Shown here: piece by piece, positions 14,614-22,925 of the stretch
How positions within the stretch are numbered: the first letter of the stretch is position 1
How the letters are laid out: every line of letters begins with the position of its first letter
DNA from: Acidilobaceae archaeon
GTDB lineage: Archaea; Thermoproteota; Thermoprotei_A; Sulfolobales; Acidilobaceae
Assembly: GCA_026985385.1 (NCBI GenBank)
Contig: JALSQM010000111.1
Location: forward strand, 1-29,024
Length of the DNA: 29,024 nucleotides
Direction of reading: 5' to 3'
Made by a program: the position numbers and the translations under genes
Notes under the pieces: generated by a model
Seen by the model: the letters and a program-made list of their open reading frames with translations, nothing else
Databases searched by the model: none
What the model was told of the DNA's origin: nothing

Positions 14614-15840
14614 GTGCTTGAGAAACACTATCAGCCCCGGGATCCCCTGTTGCCTCGAGTAAACGAGTTGTGGCACCGCCTCCCAGAGAGCCCCACGAGG
14701 GCGCTTGACAGGCTCCTCGAGGCTCTAGGGAGGAGGGATATCGTCAATCTAGCGGCTGGCAGGCCCGGCTTAAGGCCTCCCGATTGGGTTCTCGAATGGC
14801 TCGCGGATCGCCTCGCCTCAGGGGGTCTGGAGCCCTTCGGCTACACACCCAGCGGGGGCCTGATGGAGGCTAGGGAGGCCGTGGCTGAGGACATATGGGA
14901 GACGGGGGGGCCCAGGGTCTCGTGGGAGGAGGTCATTCTGACAGCGGGTGGCCAGAGCTCCGTCGCAGCAGCGCTACACGCCCTCGGGAGAGCCGGGGGT
15001 AGGGTACTCCTAGTGGAGCCGACCTGGTTCTCCTACGAGCCCCTCATACGCTCCGCTGGCATGGAGCCAGTCTTCGTCACGGCCGAGCCCCCGGATTACA
15101 GGCTGCCCGAGGAGGCGGTCAAAGAGGCCGTCGAGTCCGGGGTCTCCATGATACTCCTGGCGGACCCCGACAACCCCACGGGGCGCCTCCTCACCGAGGG
15201 GGAGGCAAGGCTCCTAGCAGAGTTAGCGGTGGACCACGACATCTGGCTCATCGTGGACGAGCCCTACAGGACCCTCGTCTACGAGGGATCCAAGGTATAC
15301 CCGGCTAGGTACGCTCCAGACCACGTTGTCGGGGTTGGAGCATTCAGCAAGGACCCCGGGATCCCCGGGTGGAGGCTCGGCTACGCCTACGGGCCCCCCG
15401 AGGCAATCAAGGCCATGGAGAGGTTCGTCGAGTACACAGTCTACTGCCCCCCGAGGCCCGCGCAGGAGCTTGTAGCGATGTACCTCAGGGATCCTAGGAA
15501 GAGGGAGTTTAGGAGGATGTTTCAACTCGAATACAGGAAGAGGCGCGACACCCTCCTGAAGGCGCTAGCGGAGCTGGCGCCAGAGGCCGGCTACTCGAAG
15601 CCCCCAGCGGGGATGTTCGTCTACGCCGACGTGTCAAGGTATACAGGCCGCGGGAGGGGGGTCACGGTTAGATTCGCCGAGCACGCGCTCAGATCGGCAG
15701 GCGTCGCAGTGATACCGGGCGAGTTCTTCGGGCCACGACAGGCTGGCAGGCTGAGGTTGACCTTCACCTATGAGCCCGGTGAGAGGCTCGTCGAGGGGGT
15801 TAGGAGGCTCGCCACAGCGCTAAATAGTTTTAAAATCTAG
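14614..15840 (+). CDS. PLP-dependent aminotransferase, class I/II (AspC-like)
   Basis: A fold-type I aminotransferase of the aspartate/aromatic/GntR-MocR catalytic type, which moves an amino group between an amino acid and a 2-oxo acid in the cytosol. The active-site parts are all present: TAGGQSS (110-116), DPDNPTG with Asn187, the DEPY motif with Asp215 and Tyr218, and the SKDPGIPGWRLGY motif with the pyridoxal-phosphate lysine Lys246 and its downstream Arg. The C-terminal RLRLTF element supplies the second carboxylate-binding Arg. Length 408 is normal for subgroup I-gamma. GTG at 14614 starts one base after the preceding stop. Substrate cannot be assigned: aspartate, alanine, aromatic and 2-aminoadipate enzymes all look like this. 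Confidence 0.9.
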   Translation: MLEKHYQPRDPLLPRVNELWHRLPESPTRALDRLLEALGRRDIVNLAAGRPGLRPPDWVLEWLADRLASGGLEPFGYTPSGGLMEAREAVAEDIWETGGPRVSWEEVILTAGGQSSVAAALHALGRAGGRVLLVEPTWFSYEPLIRSAGMEPVFVTAEPPDYRLPEEAVKEAVESGVSMILLADPDNPTGRLLTEGEARLLAELAVDHDIWLIVDEPYRTLVYEGSKVYPARYAPDHVVGVGAFSKDPGIPGWRLGYAYGPPEAIKAMERFVEYTVYCPPRPAQELVAMYLRDPRKREFRRMFQLEYRKRRDTLLKALAELAPEAGYSKPPAGMFVYADVSRYTGRGRGVTVRFAEHALRSAGVAVIPGEFFGPRQAGRLRLTFTYEPGERLVEGVRRLATALNSFKI

Positions 15841-15878
15841 TGTATTCGGCGTAGAGTATAGACCCGCCTGGAGCGACG

Positions 15879-16295
15879 GTGGGGTGTAACCTGTTGGCTG
15901 AGAGGTTCCTAGTAATAGTGACGAGTAACGAGGCTGAGAAGGTTCTCGAGGCGCTGCTCCTGGCGGCTAACGCTAGAGAGATGGGGTTTGACACGTACAT
16001 GTACTTCACCCTCGCAGGCGTTGAGGCGCTGATCCGGGGGCAGCTTAACAGGCTCAGGCCGGGTAGGAGCGCGGTAGCCTCTAACCTCAGGAGGAGGGCC
16101 GACAGGCTTGGCCTGCCCTCGGACCTGGAGGCATTCTATGACGAGCTGAGGAGTATGGGGGTCAAAGTATACGTCGACGAGCCCAGCCTGCTAGCGGCGG
16201 GTCTAGCGCGTGGAGACCTGCTGCCGATAGACGGGCTAGCAGGCCCCGGGTTCCCGGCGGCCCTGGGAGCGGGTACGCAGGTCGTGGTCCTCTAA
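15879..16295 (+). CDS. DsrE-like protein without conserved cysteines
   Basis: A small alpha/beta protein resembling the DsrE/DsrF/TusD fold: strand-helix 'FLVIVTSNEAEKVLEALLLAANAREMGFDTYMYFTLAGVEAL', then a helical insert (about 55-80), a strand 'GVKVYVDEP' and a C-terminal beta-alpha end. DsrE proteins usually carry a cysteine for sulfur relay; here the only Cys is residue 3 of the longest reading. The TTG at 15894 would drop even that and better fits a ribosome-binding stretch (GGTGGGG, 15878-15884). So a sulfur-relay role is doubtful; the family also includes proteins of unknown role. It lies 38 bases after the aminotransferase stop; the M28 peptidase starts 15 bases after its own stop, suggesting an operon. 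Confidence 0.7.
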   Translation: MGCNLLAERFLVIVTSNEAEKVLEALLLAANAREMGFDTYMYFTLAGVEALIRGQLNRLRPGRSAVASNLRRRADRLGLPSDLEAFYDELRSMGVKVYVDEPSLLAAGLARGDLLPIDGLAGPGFPAALGAGTQVVVL

Positions 16296-16310
16296 GGGGC
16301 AGCAGCCGCT

Positions 16311-17891
16311 ATGAGGGTGGAGCCGGATCCTTGGAGCCTCGCCCTACGACTCTACGGATCCGGGGAGGAGCTACTACCAGGCCTCCACGACGGGGAGGTG
16401 CTGAAGCGCGTAGAGGGCCTCATAGAGGAGGCCGCTCGAGGCCTCCTCGGGGAGGTCAGGCGCTTCCACATGCCAACCCTAGCGTGGCGGCTCAGGGAGG
16501 CCGCCTGCGAGCCCTGCGGCGAGGCTGTTGTAGCCCCCTACGTTGAGGAGTTTGATGTAGAGGGCTGGGTAGAGGCTCTACCAGGCGACCCCTCCAACCC
16601 AGCGGCGTGGAGGGGGTATAGGGGCTTGCCAATAGTCCTCGCGGAGGAGCCCCAGAACCCCGATGACCTGGTGAGGGCGGTGCTCCTCGCAGCCGAGGAG
16701 GGGGCGGAGGCGCTACTACTCTGCCCCAGGGGGGCGCCCCGCGTCATCGTGACCACGGGCTCCTGGGGCTACAGCTTCAATGTGGGGGCCCCCACACCAA
16801 TTGCCGTGGCATACGTCGACCCCCACTCATGTGCTACCCTCAAGAGGGCGGGGCGGGCCCGGTTATACATCGACGCGAGAACCGTTGAAACCGTCACCTG
16901 GGGCCTCCAGGCCAGGCTGCCCGGGCGGGGGAGGCCCTGGCTCTTCGGCGCCCACTGGGACAGGTGGCCCGGGGGGTTCCAAGACGATACCCTCGGAGTA
17001 GCGCAGGCCATAGCTGCAGCCGTCAACGCCGCCTCTAGGGGTCTCGAGGCCCACGTGTTGGTGTTCCCAAGCGAGGAGCACGGCTCCCCAGGCTACGCGG
17101 GCTGGTACTGGTCGTGGGGGAGCAGGTTCTACTCCATCCAGCTCAAGCGTTCGGGCCTGGCGGGGGAGTACGCCGGCTACATTAACTTCGACGTGGCGGG
17201 CTCCACCCCCCTCATAGTCAGCGGCTCCCCCCAGCTCCTAGCGTCCCTGCCCCCGGGGGGGTGGAAGGCCAGGCCCTGGGAGTGCCCGGAGTGTGATAGC
17301 ATGCAGCTAGCCGTCCACGCTGGCCTACCGACGCTCTCGATCCACACGCTCTGGACGCCGAGGGCCGAGGCCATCTACCACACGCGCCTCGACACCCCGG
17401 AGAGGGCCGAGCCAGGGGCTGCTAGGGCGGCGGTTAACCTGGCTGTTCGAGCGGTCCTGGCGGGGCCGCGGTGGGAGTGCATGGAGGCTATGGTCACGGG
17501 CCTCCTCGGCCGCGGCCCCCTAAGGGCTAGGAGGCTCGCCGCGCTAATACTGCAGGCCTCCAAGCGCGTGGGCTGGGAAACGCTCTACCCGGTTCTGGCG
17601 AGGGAGGCCCTGAGACCCATAGACTATGGGAGTAGGAGGTGGTCCAGCGGGCCCTTGGAGGCCTACTGGTTCCCCGAGGCCTCACTGCTACCCAGGCTCC
17701 TCAGCGACCTCAGGGGGGGCAGGGATCCGGGCGAGGTCTGGGTTGCCGGCTGGGAGTACCCCCTATACACTACGAGGCCCTCTCCCGGCTCGAGGCCGTG
17801 TAGCGTGGAGTGCGTGATGGCCCAGGCGCGCTCTCAGATCGAGGCCCTCTCCGAGAGGCTCGAGGACGCCGTGAGGGGCCTCCTAGCCTAG
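16311..17891 (+). CDS. M28-family zinc metallopeptidase, cytosolic
   Basis: An aminopeptidase- or carboxypeptidase-like M28 enzyme. Putative metal ligands and catalytic residues can be placed in order: His215 and Asp217 (GAHWD), Asp225/226 (GGFQDDTLG), Glu255/256 (PSEEHG, general base plus ligand), Asp294 (NFDVAG), Asp329 (CDSMQL, matching 'SDHxPF' of others) and His357 (YHTRLDT). The region before residue 205 contains a PA-like insertion (about 70-190, 'GAEALLLCP' strand). The C-terminal 130 residues are extra, helical and unknown. No signal peptide or membrane segment is seen, so it probably acts in the cytosol on peptides, although most M28 enzymes are exported. ATG 16311 is the first codon after a short gap. 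The stop shares a CTAG with the convergent CBS gene. Confidence 0.88.
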   Translation: MRVEPDPWSLALRLYGSGEELLPGLHDGEVLKRVEGLIEEAARGLLGEVRRFHMPTLAWRLREAACEPCGEAVVAPYVEEFDVEGWVEALPGDPSNPAAWRGYRGLPIVLAEEPQNPDDLVRAVLLAAEEGAEALLLCPRGAPRVIVTTGSWGYSFNVGAPTPIAVAYVDPHSCATLKRAGRARLYIDARTVETVTWGLQARLPGRGRPWLFGAHWDRWPGGFQDDTLGVAQAIAAAVNAASRGLEAHVLVFPSEEHGSPGYAGWYWSWGSRFYSIQLKRSGLAGEYAGYINFDVAGSTPLIVSGSPQLLASLPPGGWKARPWECPECDSMQLAVHAGLPTLSIHTLWTPRAEAIYHTRLDTPERAEPGAARAAVNLAVRAVLAGPRWECMEAMVTGLLGRGPLRARRLAALILQASKRVGWETLYPVLAREALRPIDYGSRRWSSGPLEAYWFPEASLLPRLLSDLRGGRDPGEVWVAGWEYPLYTTRPSPGSRPCSVECVMAQARSQIEALSERLEDAVRGLLA

Positions 17892-18343
17892 TCGCCCAAC
17901 TCGCCTAGGAGCCTCTGGCAGAGATCCCTAAGGCTCAGCACGCCTAGGGGCCTGCCCTCCCTGTCGACTACTGGGAGGTGCCTTATGCCGTGCCTTATCA
18001 TGGTGTCACTCGCCTCCAGCAGGGGGGTGCCGGGCTCTACGCTGATCACCCTCCTACTCATGTGCCTCTCAACCGGGTCATCGAGGCTTCCACCCTCGGC
18101 TACGACGCGCACGAGATCCCTCTCGGTGAATATGCCCACTAGCCTCCCATTATCGTCTACCACCAGCACGCTCCCAACGCCTAGCTCGTTCATCGCCTTA
18201 GCCGCCTCCCTCACGCTGGCCTTGGGGTTCACGGTGACTAGCCACCTACTCATAACGTCTGAGACAGACACGTGAACCACCGGGGGTTCGAGGCCCTCGA
18301 AGCCCCCTAATAGACTTGCGCCGTCCGCTAGGCCTCCCCGCAC
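17888..18343 (-). CDS. two-CBS-domain protein (second copy in the window)
   Basis: A stand-alone Bateman module like the protein at 5051-5473. The first CBS covers about residues 28-85 ('SVSDVMSRWLVTVNPKASVREAAKAM', 'LVGIFTERDLVRVV') and the second about 92-148 ('HMSRRVISVEPGTPLLEASDTM', 'PLGVLSLRDLCQRL'). CBS pairs bind AMP, ATP or SAM; no output domain is fused. The frame is open to GTG 18343, which lies inside the 3' end of tmcA (16-base overlap), so the pair is translationally coupled; internal GTG starts at codons 22 and 25 would begin closer to the first domain and are possible. The coupling to tmcA suggests, but does not show, nucleotide-sensing regulation of it. Confidence 0.87.
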   Translation of the reverse strand: MRGGLADGASLLGGFEGLEPPVVHVSVSDVMSRWLVTVNPKASVREAAKAMNELGVGSVLVVDDNGRLVGIFTERDLVRVVAEGGSLDDPVERHMSRRVISVEPGTPLLEASDTMIRHGIRHLPVVDREGRPLGVLSLRDLCQRLLGELGD

Positions 18344-20475
18344 CTCTTCAGCAGGATCCTGGCGGCGCTGGAGGAGAGCTTATGGGCCTCCTCAGCGCTT
18401 GTTGATAGTATGTAGGCTACGTCGTTTAGTGGCTTCCCCTGCAGGATCCTAGCTGTTAGTGCCACCGCCTCCTCGCGGGTGAGCTGTAGGTCTGATGGGC
18501 TCCTCGAGGCCAGGCAGTTCACGGTTGAGGCCCAAACGGCGTCGAAGGCCTGTTCCAGGTCGATGGCGCCCTCGAGGAAGAGGGCTAGCCTGCGCCTCAT
18601 ATCCTCCGTGGGGCTTAGGGGCTTCGTCGTGCTCGGCTGGGTTGCCTCGAGTATTAGGGGGATCCTCTCGGCCGAGACGTCCCTGTATATGCTTTGGAGG
18701 CTCAGGAGCAGCCTCACCCTGAAGTTGGAGGACGCCTCGGCAACCGCTGCGCTGCCCGGCCCTGTGAGGGGTTTGGCTACGGCGATGTTCTTCTCGCCCG
18801 TGGCCCTGTTGTAGCGTGGGCTTATGTAGACGACGCGGTAGCCGGCGTTAACCCAGAACCCTATAACGTCGTGCCTACTGAAGACCGCCGTCACCACGTC
18901 GAGCCCAGCCTTCCCAGCCCTCTCCTCGATGCACCCGAGCAGCCTCGAGCCAAGGCCCCTCCGCTGCAGGCTGGGGGTGACGGCGATCCTAACGACGCGG
19001 ACGCCCCTAAGGCCCTGGGCTCTTGTGGTGTGCGCTGAGAGGAGCTTCAGGCCCAGCCTAGCCGCCTCCTCGAGGCCCCAGTGCTCCAGGGCCACGTCCG
19101 CGGCCGCCACGGGCTTGCCGTCCCGGGTCTCGAGGGCTAGGATCTCGTGGTTGGGGGACTCGAGTATCGAGAGTATGTAGTCGGGCTCGAACCTGTAGTG
19201 GGCCTGGACTAGTATGCCTATGAGCATCCCCGCGTAGACCCGGTCGGAGGCGAGCCTCTCGACGTCCACCTCCACGCACTCGGACTCGACCGCCTCGGCG
19301 GCGGGGATCTCGGGGGGCTCAGCGTTTAAGTGGAATGTGCTGATGACCCACTCCTCGAGCGGGTCCCCCCTCCGGTAGCGTATGGGCTCCCCCAGCTCCA
19401 CCCTGGCAAGGGGCCTGGGCAGCTCGCCCTCCAGGATGTGGAGTAGAGCCTTGCCGCTCCCCTCGTAGCCGTGGATTGTGGAGGCCGCCAGCAGGCGCCC
19501 ACTCCTCCAGGAGAGCCTCCTAACCCTGGCCACCCCGACGGCTCCCGCCTCGTCGACCACGAGTAGGGGGGCGGGCTCCCCCTCCTCCGGGGTCTGGTAG
19601 TGCACGCTGAACCATGGCCCCCACACCCTAGTTACAGCGCCGCCCTCACGCTTCACCTTGAAGTAGCCCCCGTGGCCGAGGGCCTCGAGGCCCTGGAGGA
19701 GGCCCTTGAAGAGGCTGTAGACGCCGTGGGGGCTGGGCGCGACGACGTGCACCCTACCCGCCTGCCTGGAGTGGATAAGCATGGCCAATATGAGGCCTAG
19801 AGCGTAGCTCTTACCCCTCCCCCTATCACCTATGAGCAGGAGACTCCTCCCCCTACCGGTGAGGTGCCTAGCGGCAACGGCTAGAGCCTCCAGCTGATCG
19901 GGGGTCGCAGCGAGCCCCGCTAAGGCGCTCGGAACCCCCCGGGGCCTGGCCCGGGGCTTGGGGGGCCTTGGTGGGGCGGGCTCCCGGGGGAGCGCCCTCG
20001 AGACCACCGTGTCGCTCAGTAGGTCAACTATGATGTGGCTCCTCGAGCCCATTATGGAGTTTAGGAGGTATCGCCTGTAGAGGCCCCTGCCGCCGGGGGG
20101 TGAGGGGTCCCAGCGCCCCCTAGGCCCGGCTCCCACTAGGAGGATCCCGCCCTCAACCACGGTCTCGGCTAGTGCTGCGATGAGGTTAGGCCTGAGCAGG
20201 CCCCCAACAGCTATAACGGCTACGAGGGCCTCCGAGCCGAGTAGCTCCTGATACCTAGGGGGAGCCTTCAGGAGACCGCAGAGGCCCTCGAGGCTCCCCC
20301 TAGAGGCCTTGTCGGCCACCCCTATGCACTCTCTGGCATCGACACCCAGGGCTCCCAGGGCGGAGGCGGCAGCGCCGCCGGGGCTCTCGGCGTGGACGAG
20401 GGCGAGGCCCCTCCAGCCGAGGCGGCGCAGCTCCCCCCAGTAGGCGGCCAGCTCCTCGAGGGCCCTCAATGCCAA
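18328..20475 (-). CDS. tmcA: RNA cytidine acetyltransferase TmcA (ac4C synthase)
   Basis: An ATP- and acetyl-CoA-dependent enzyme that forms N4-acetylcytidine in tRNA and, in hyperthermophilic archaea, in other RNAs. Domain order fits the family (COG1444). The N-terminal TmcA_N/DUF1726-like domain is at about 20-160. A RecD-like helicase domain follows with Walker A GDRGRGKS (216-223) and Walker B VVDEAG (306-311), plus 'TIHGYEGSGKALLHIL' (333-348), matching the family TxxGYEGxGR element. The GNAT acetyltransferase domain has the acetyl-CoA loop QRRGLG (504-509) after 'VRVVRIAVTP', and 'HDVIGFWVNAGY'. A C-terminal helical tail (about 590-715) is for tRNA binding. Length 715 is usual for Archaea. 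TTG 20475 follows AGGTG. It lies 21 bases after the lumazine synthase gene and overlaps the CBS gene downstream. Confidence 0.94.
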   Translation of the reverse strand: MALRALEELAAYWGELRRLGWRGLALVHAESPGGAAASALGALGVDARECIGVADKASRGSLEGLCGLLKAPPRYQELLGSEALVAVIAVGGLLRPNLIAALAETVVEGGILLVGAGPRGRWDPSPPGGRGLYRRYLLNSIMGSRSHIIVDLLSDTVVSRALPREPAPPRPPKPRARPRGVPSALAGLAATPDQLEALAVAARHLTGRGRSLLLIGDRGRGKSYALGLILAMLIHSRQAGRVHVVAPSPHGVYSLFKGLLQGLEALGHGGYFKVKREGGAVTRVWGPWFSVHYQTPEEGEPAPLLVVDEAGAVGVARVRRLSWRSGRLLAASTIHGYEGSGKALLHILEGELPRPLARVELGEPIRYRRGDPLEEWVISTFHLNAEPPEIPAAEAVESECVEVDVERLASDRVYAGMLIGILVQAHYRFEPDYILSILESPNHEILALETRDGKPVAAADVALEHWGLEEAARLGLKLLSAHTTRAQGLRGVRVVRIAVTPSLQRRGLGSRLLGCIEERAGKAGLDVVTAVFSRHDVIGFWVNAGYRVVYISPRYNRATGEKNIAVAKPLTGPGSAAVAEASSNFRVRLLLSLQSIYRDVSAERIPLILEATQPSTTKPLSPTEDMRRRLALFLEGAIDLEQAFDAVWASTVNCLASRSPSDLQLTREEAVALTARILQGKPLNDVAYILSTSAEEAHKLSSSAARILLKRCGEA

Positions 20476-20496
20476 CTACTACACCTAAGCTGGGGG

Positions 20497-20946
20497 TCAC
20501 TCTATTCTTATGGCCTCACCAGTGTAGCGGGCGCTCTCGGCGAGCCTTGACCTCCTAGCCATCTTAACCGCTGCCTCGACAGCCCTCCTAGCGTACTCCT
20601 CGGCCCTCTCAAGCGCCTGCATCCTGGAGGCCCCCGGCCCTATGACCCCTAGCGTGACGGGTTTACCGTACTCTATCCCTAGATCCATTATCTTCCTCGC
20701 AGCCTGGTGGGCCACGACTTCGTCGTGCTTTGTCTCGCCCTGGATAACGGCTCCTATGACTGCTATAGCGTCTACGTCATCCTTCCTGGCCAGCTGGGCG
20801 ACGGCGTAGGGGGCGTCAAAGACCCCTGGAACCATGTAGATGTACCTGACCTCGGCCCCCAAGAAGCGGGCGTGGCTGACCGCCTTCTCCATCATTATCC
20901 TAGTCACGTCATAGTTGAACTCTCCAACAACTAGGGCAAGCCTCAC
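20497..20946 (-). CDS. ribH: 6,7-dimethyl-8-ribityllumazine synthase
   Basis: The penultimate step of riboflavin synthesis: condensation of 5-amino-6-ribitylaminouracil with 3,4-dihydroxy-2-butanone 4-phosphate. Motifs in order are 'VVGEFNYDVT' (N-terminal strand), 'VPGVFDAPYAVAQLA', 'VIGAVIQGETKHDEVV' (the family's GAVIRGET-H segment) and 'GVIGPGASRMQALERAEE' near the end. The frame is open to 21018, but GTG 20946 starts directly at the usual N-terminal beta strand, gives 149 residues (archaeal RibH is about 140-155), and has GGGGAG just upstream; a TATA-like element near 21003-21010 on the minus strand also fits it. It heads a minus-strand run with tmcA and the CBS gene. Confidence 0.93.
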   Translation of the reverse strand: MRLALVVGEFNYDVTRIMMEKAVSHARFLGAEVRYIYMVPGVFDAPYAVAQLARKDDVDAIAVIGAVIQGETKHDEVVAHQAARKIMDLGIEYGKPVTLGVIGPGASRMQALERAEEYARRAVEAAVKMARRSRLAESARYTGEAIRIE

Positions 20947-21076
20947 AGGCTCCCCAGCACCCACTAGCGGCACCCAGAGCAACCCCGCCGGGTGAGGGGC
21001 TATTAGAGTGGAGCCCATCGCCTCCCTAGCCGCTGGCTATGGGGTCCAACGCGTTCTTAGCCTTCGAGTGGGGCTA

Positions 21077-21088
21077 CCCCCTAGGGGG
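21077..21088. promoter_or_regulatory. perfect 12-bp palindrome ahead of the ABC operon
   Basis: CCCCCTAGGGGG ends 5 bases before GTG 21094. The G run also forms the ribosome-binding sequence of the ATPase gene, so a hairpin here could hide it; it might equally be an operator. Confidence 0.4.
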
Positions 21089-21093
21089 GCTGT

Positions 21094-22122
21094 GTGGCCG
21101 CGGTGGCCGCGCCTCATGCTATAGAGGTTCGAGGGCTCCGGAAGTCCTACTGGGTCAGGGAGGGCGGTCTCCTGCGTGGGAGGCGGAGGAGGATCGAGGC
21201 CCTTAGGGGTGTGAGCTTCACCGTTGGGTGGGGGGAGGTCTATGGGCTCCTCGGCCCTAACGGCGCGGGGAAGACTACGACGGTCAAGATCATAGCTACA
21301 CTCTTAGAGCCGGATGAGGGTGACGCCCTCGTAGCCGGGTATAGTAGTGTTAGGGAGCCCCTCGAGGTTAGGGAGAGGATAGGCGTCATGCTCAGCGTTG
21401 AGAGGGGCTTCTTCTGGAAGCTGACGGCTAGGGAGAACCTCAAGTACTTCGGGCTCCTCTACGGCCTGGATGGAAGGGAGCTCGAGGAGAGGATCGAGGA
21501 GCTTCTAGAGTTAACGGGCCTCAAGAGGCTTGGAGCCGAGAATAGGAGGTTCGAGGATATGAGCCTCGGCATGAGGGCGAGGCTAGGCCTTGCCAGGGCG
21601 CTCCTGCGGGATCCCCCGGTCCTCATTCTAGACGAGCCGACGCTGGGCCTGGATCCCCCGAGCGCTAGGATGGTTAGGAGCATACTGAGGAAGCTGGCTT
21701 CCCGGGGCAAGGCAGTGCTCTTAACCACGCATAACATGTTCGAGGCTGAGATAGTCTGTGATAGGGTGGGCATAATATCGAGGGGCAGGGTGATAGCTGA
21801 GGGGAGCCCCGGAGAGCTGAAGGCCAGGGTCTCTGATAGAGTCCCCGTCGTCCTCCACGTGCGCGCCTCGCCCACGGAGGCGGAGGCCCTAGCTCAGAGG
21901 ATAGGCGGGGCCGTCTCGAGGCTTACGGAGAGGGATGGAGGCCTCCTCTATGTCAGGGTTCTCGCGGACCCGGAGTCCGCTGAGAGGATCATACAGAGGG
22001 CGATAGAGGAGGCCCTAAGGCTCGGCGTTAGGGTGGCCGAGGCGAGGATTGAGGAGCCAACGCTTGAGGACGTCTTCATAGCGCTCACGGGCGCCTCCGA
22101 GGAGGGGGGCGGCGGTGGCTAG
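21094..22122 (+). CDS. ABC transporter ATP-binding protein (ABC-2/DrrA-like)
   Basis: The nucleotide-binding subunit of an ABC-2 type exporter. Walker A GPNGAGKTT (54-62), Walker B ILDEP (178-182) with the D-loop at GLD, and H-loop His213 (TTHNMF) are intact. The signature motif is degenerate: MSLGM at 156-160 instead of LSGGQ, as in several DrrA-like ATPases. In place of the Q-loop glutamine there is a serine (SVERGFFWKLT, 101-111). A C-terminal domain (about 245-335) follows, as in DrrA/CcmA-type ATPases. GTG 21094 is preceded by a G run. Its 3' end overlaps the first permease gene by 8 bases, and the set exports an unidentified compound or lipid. Confidence 0.9.
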   Translation: MAAVAAPHAIEVRGLRKSYWVREGGLLRGRRRRIEALRGVSFTVGWGEVYGLLGPNGAGKTTTVKIIATLLEPDEGDALVAGYSSVREPLEVRERIGVMLSVERGFFWKLTARENLKYFGLLYGLDGRELEERIEELLELTGLKRLGAENRRFEDMSLGMRARLGLARALLRDPPVLILDEPTLGLDPPSARMVRSILRKLASRGKAVLLTTHNMFEAEIVCDRVGIISRGRVIAEGSPGELKARVSDRVPVVLHVRASPTEAEALAQRIGGAVSRLTERDGGLLYVRVLADPESAERIIQRAIEEALRLGVRVAEARIEEPTLEDVFIALTGASEEGGGGG

Positions 22123-22924
22123 CCTGAAGTCGCTGGTGAAGGCGGAGCTGGGTGTTCAATGGTGGTGGCTCAAGAATAACAGGGTAATGCTAGTCCTCAG
22201 CTTCGTATGGCCCTACATGGCGGTTCTAGTGCTCCTAGCCATGGGCTACGCCTATGGTAGCATCCAGAACATGGCTAGGAGGCTTGGCGTCGACGAGCCC
22301 GTGGTGTACTTGATGGCTGCAAGCATGGTGGCCTTCGCCGCCAGCGGCATAATAGACAATGCCAGCGGCGTCGCCCAGTGGCACAGGTGGCTCGGCACGC
22401 TGCCGTACGTCTACGCGGCGCCTCACAGGTTCCCGGTGTACCTGGTTGTGAGCGGCTTCGCAGGCAGCCTATTCATAGCGACAACGAACCTCGCGGCGAT
22501 GCTCCCGGGAGCCCTAGCGGTGGGGGGCCTCAGAGCGGGCCTCGGCTTGCTGGCGGTTTTCGCGGTAATGATAATAGCGAGCCTGCCCCTCGTGGGGATA
22601 GCTGTCTCAGCGGCGCTGCTGAGCCTACTAGCCAGGGAGGAGGGCAACGTGCTCAGCTTCCTCAACCCCCTACTACTCCTCCTCTCAGGGGTCTTCTACC
22701 CGATAGACGTGCTGCCCAGGATCCTCCAGTGGATGAGCGTCCTAGCACCCGTGCGCTACGTGGTCGAGGCCGCCAGGATAGCCTCAACATTCACTGGGGG
22801 CCCCGTGAGGGCTGTTGTAGTGGCCTCCTACTACCTAGCAGTAATGATAGCGGTCTACAACCTCCTCTCACTCAAGGCCGTGGGGGCCCTAGAGTCGGCG
22901 GCGCGTAGGAGGGGGGTCTTCTAG
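22115..22924 (+). CDS. ABC-2 type permease, first subunit
   Basis: An integral membrane subunit of the exporter whose ATPase is encoded immediately upstream (8-base overlap). Six hydrophobic segments can be placed: about 24-48, 64-82, 104-131, 134-161, 175-196 and 230-256. The central 'NPLLLLLSGVFYPIDVLPRILQ' matches the ABC-2 family motif in which a Gly-x-x-F/Y-P-I/V segment follows the fifth helix. Start at GTG 22115; the coding frame begins inside the ATPase stop. It is paired with the second permease at 23702-24487 to make a heteromeric transporter, with the methyltransferase gene in between. Confidence 0.87.
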   Translation: MASLKSLVKAELGVQWWWLKNNRVMLVLSFVWPYMAVLVLLAMGYAYGSIQNMARRLGVDEPVVYLMAASMVAFAASGIIDNASGVAQWHRWLGTLPYVYAAPHRFPVYLVVSGFAGSLFIATTNLAAMLPGALAVGGLRAGLGLLAVFAVMIIASLPLVGIAVSAALLSLLAREEGNVLSFLNPLLLLLSGVFYPIDVLPRILQWMSVLAPVRYVVEAARIASTFTGGPVRAVVVASYYLAVMIAVYNLLSLKAVGALESAARRRGVF

Positions 22925-22925
22925 G

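Noticed and set aside
16331..17081. several open frames on both strands across the M28 peptidase gene
   Set aside because: The M28 metal ligands are found in order in the chosen frame; the others are shadows of high G/C coding sequence.
20947..21018. 24-residue N-terminal extension of lumazine synthase
   Set aside because: Archaeal RibH begins at the first strand; GTG 20946 has a suitable ribosome-binding sequence and gives the usual length.
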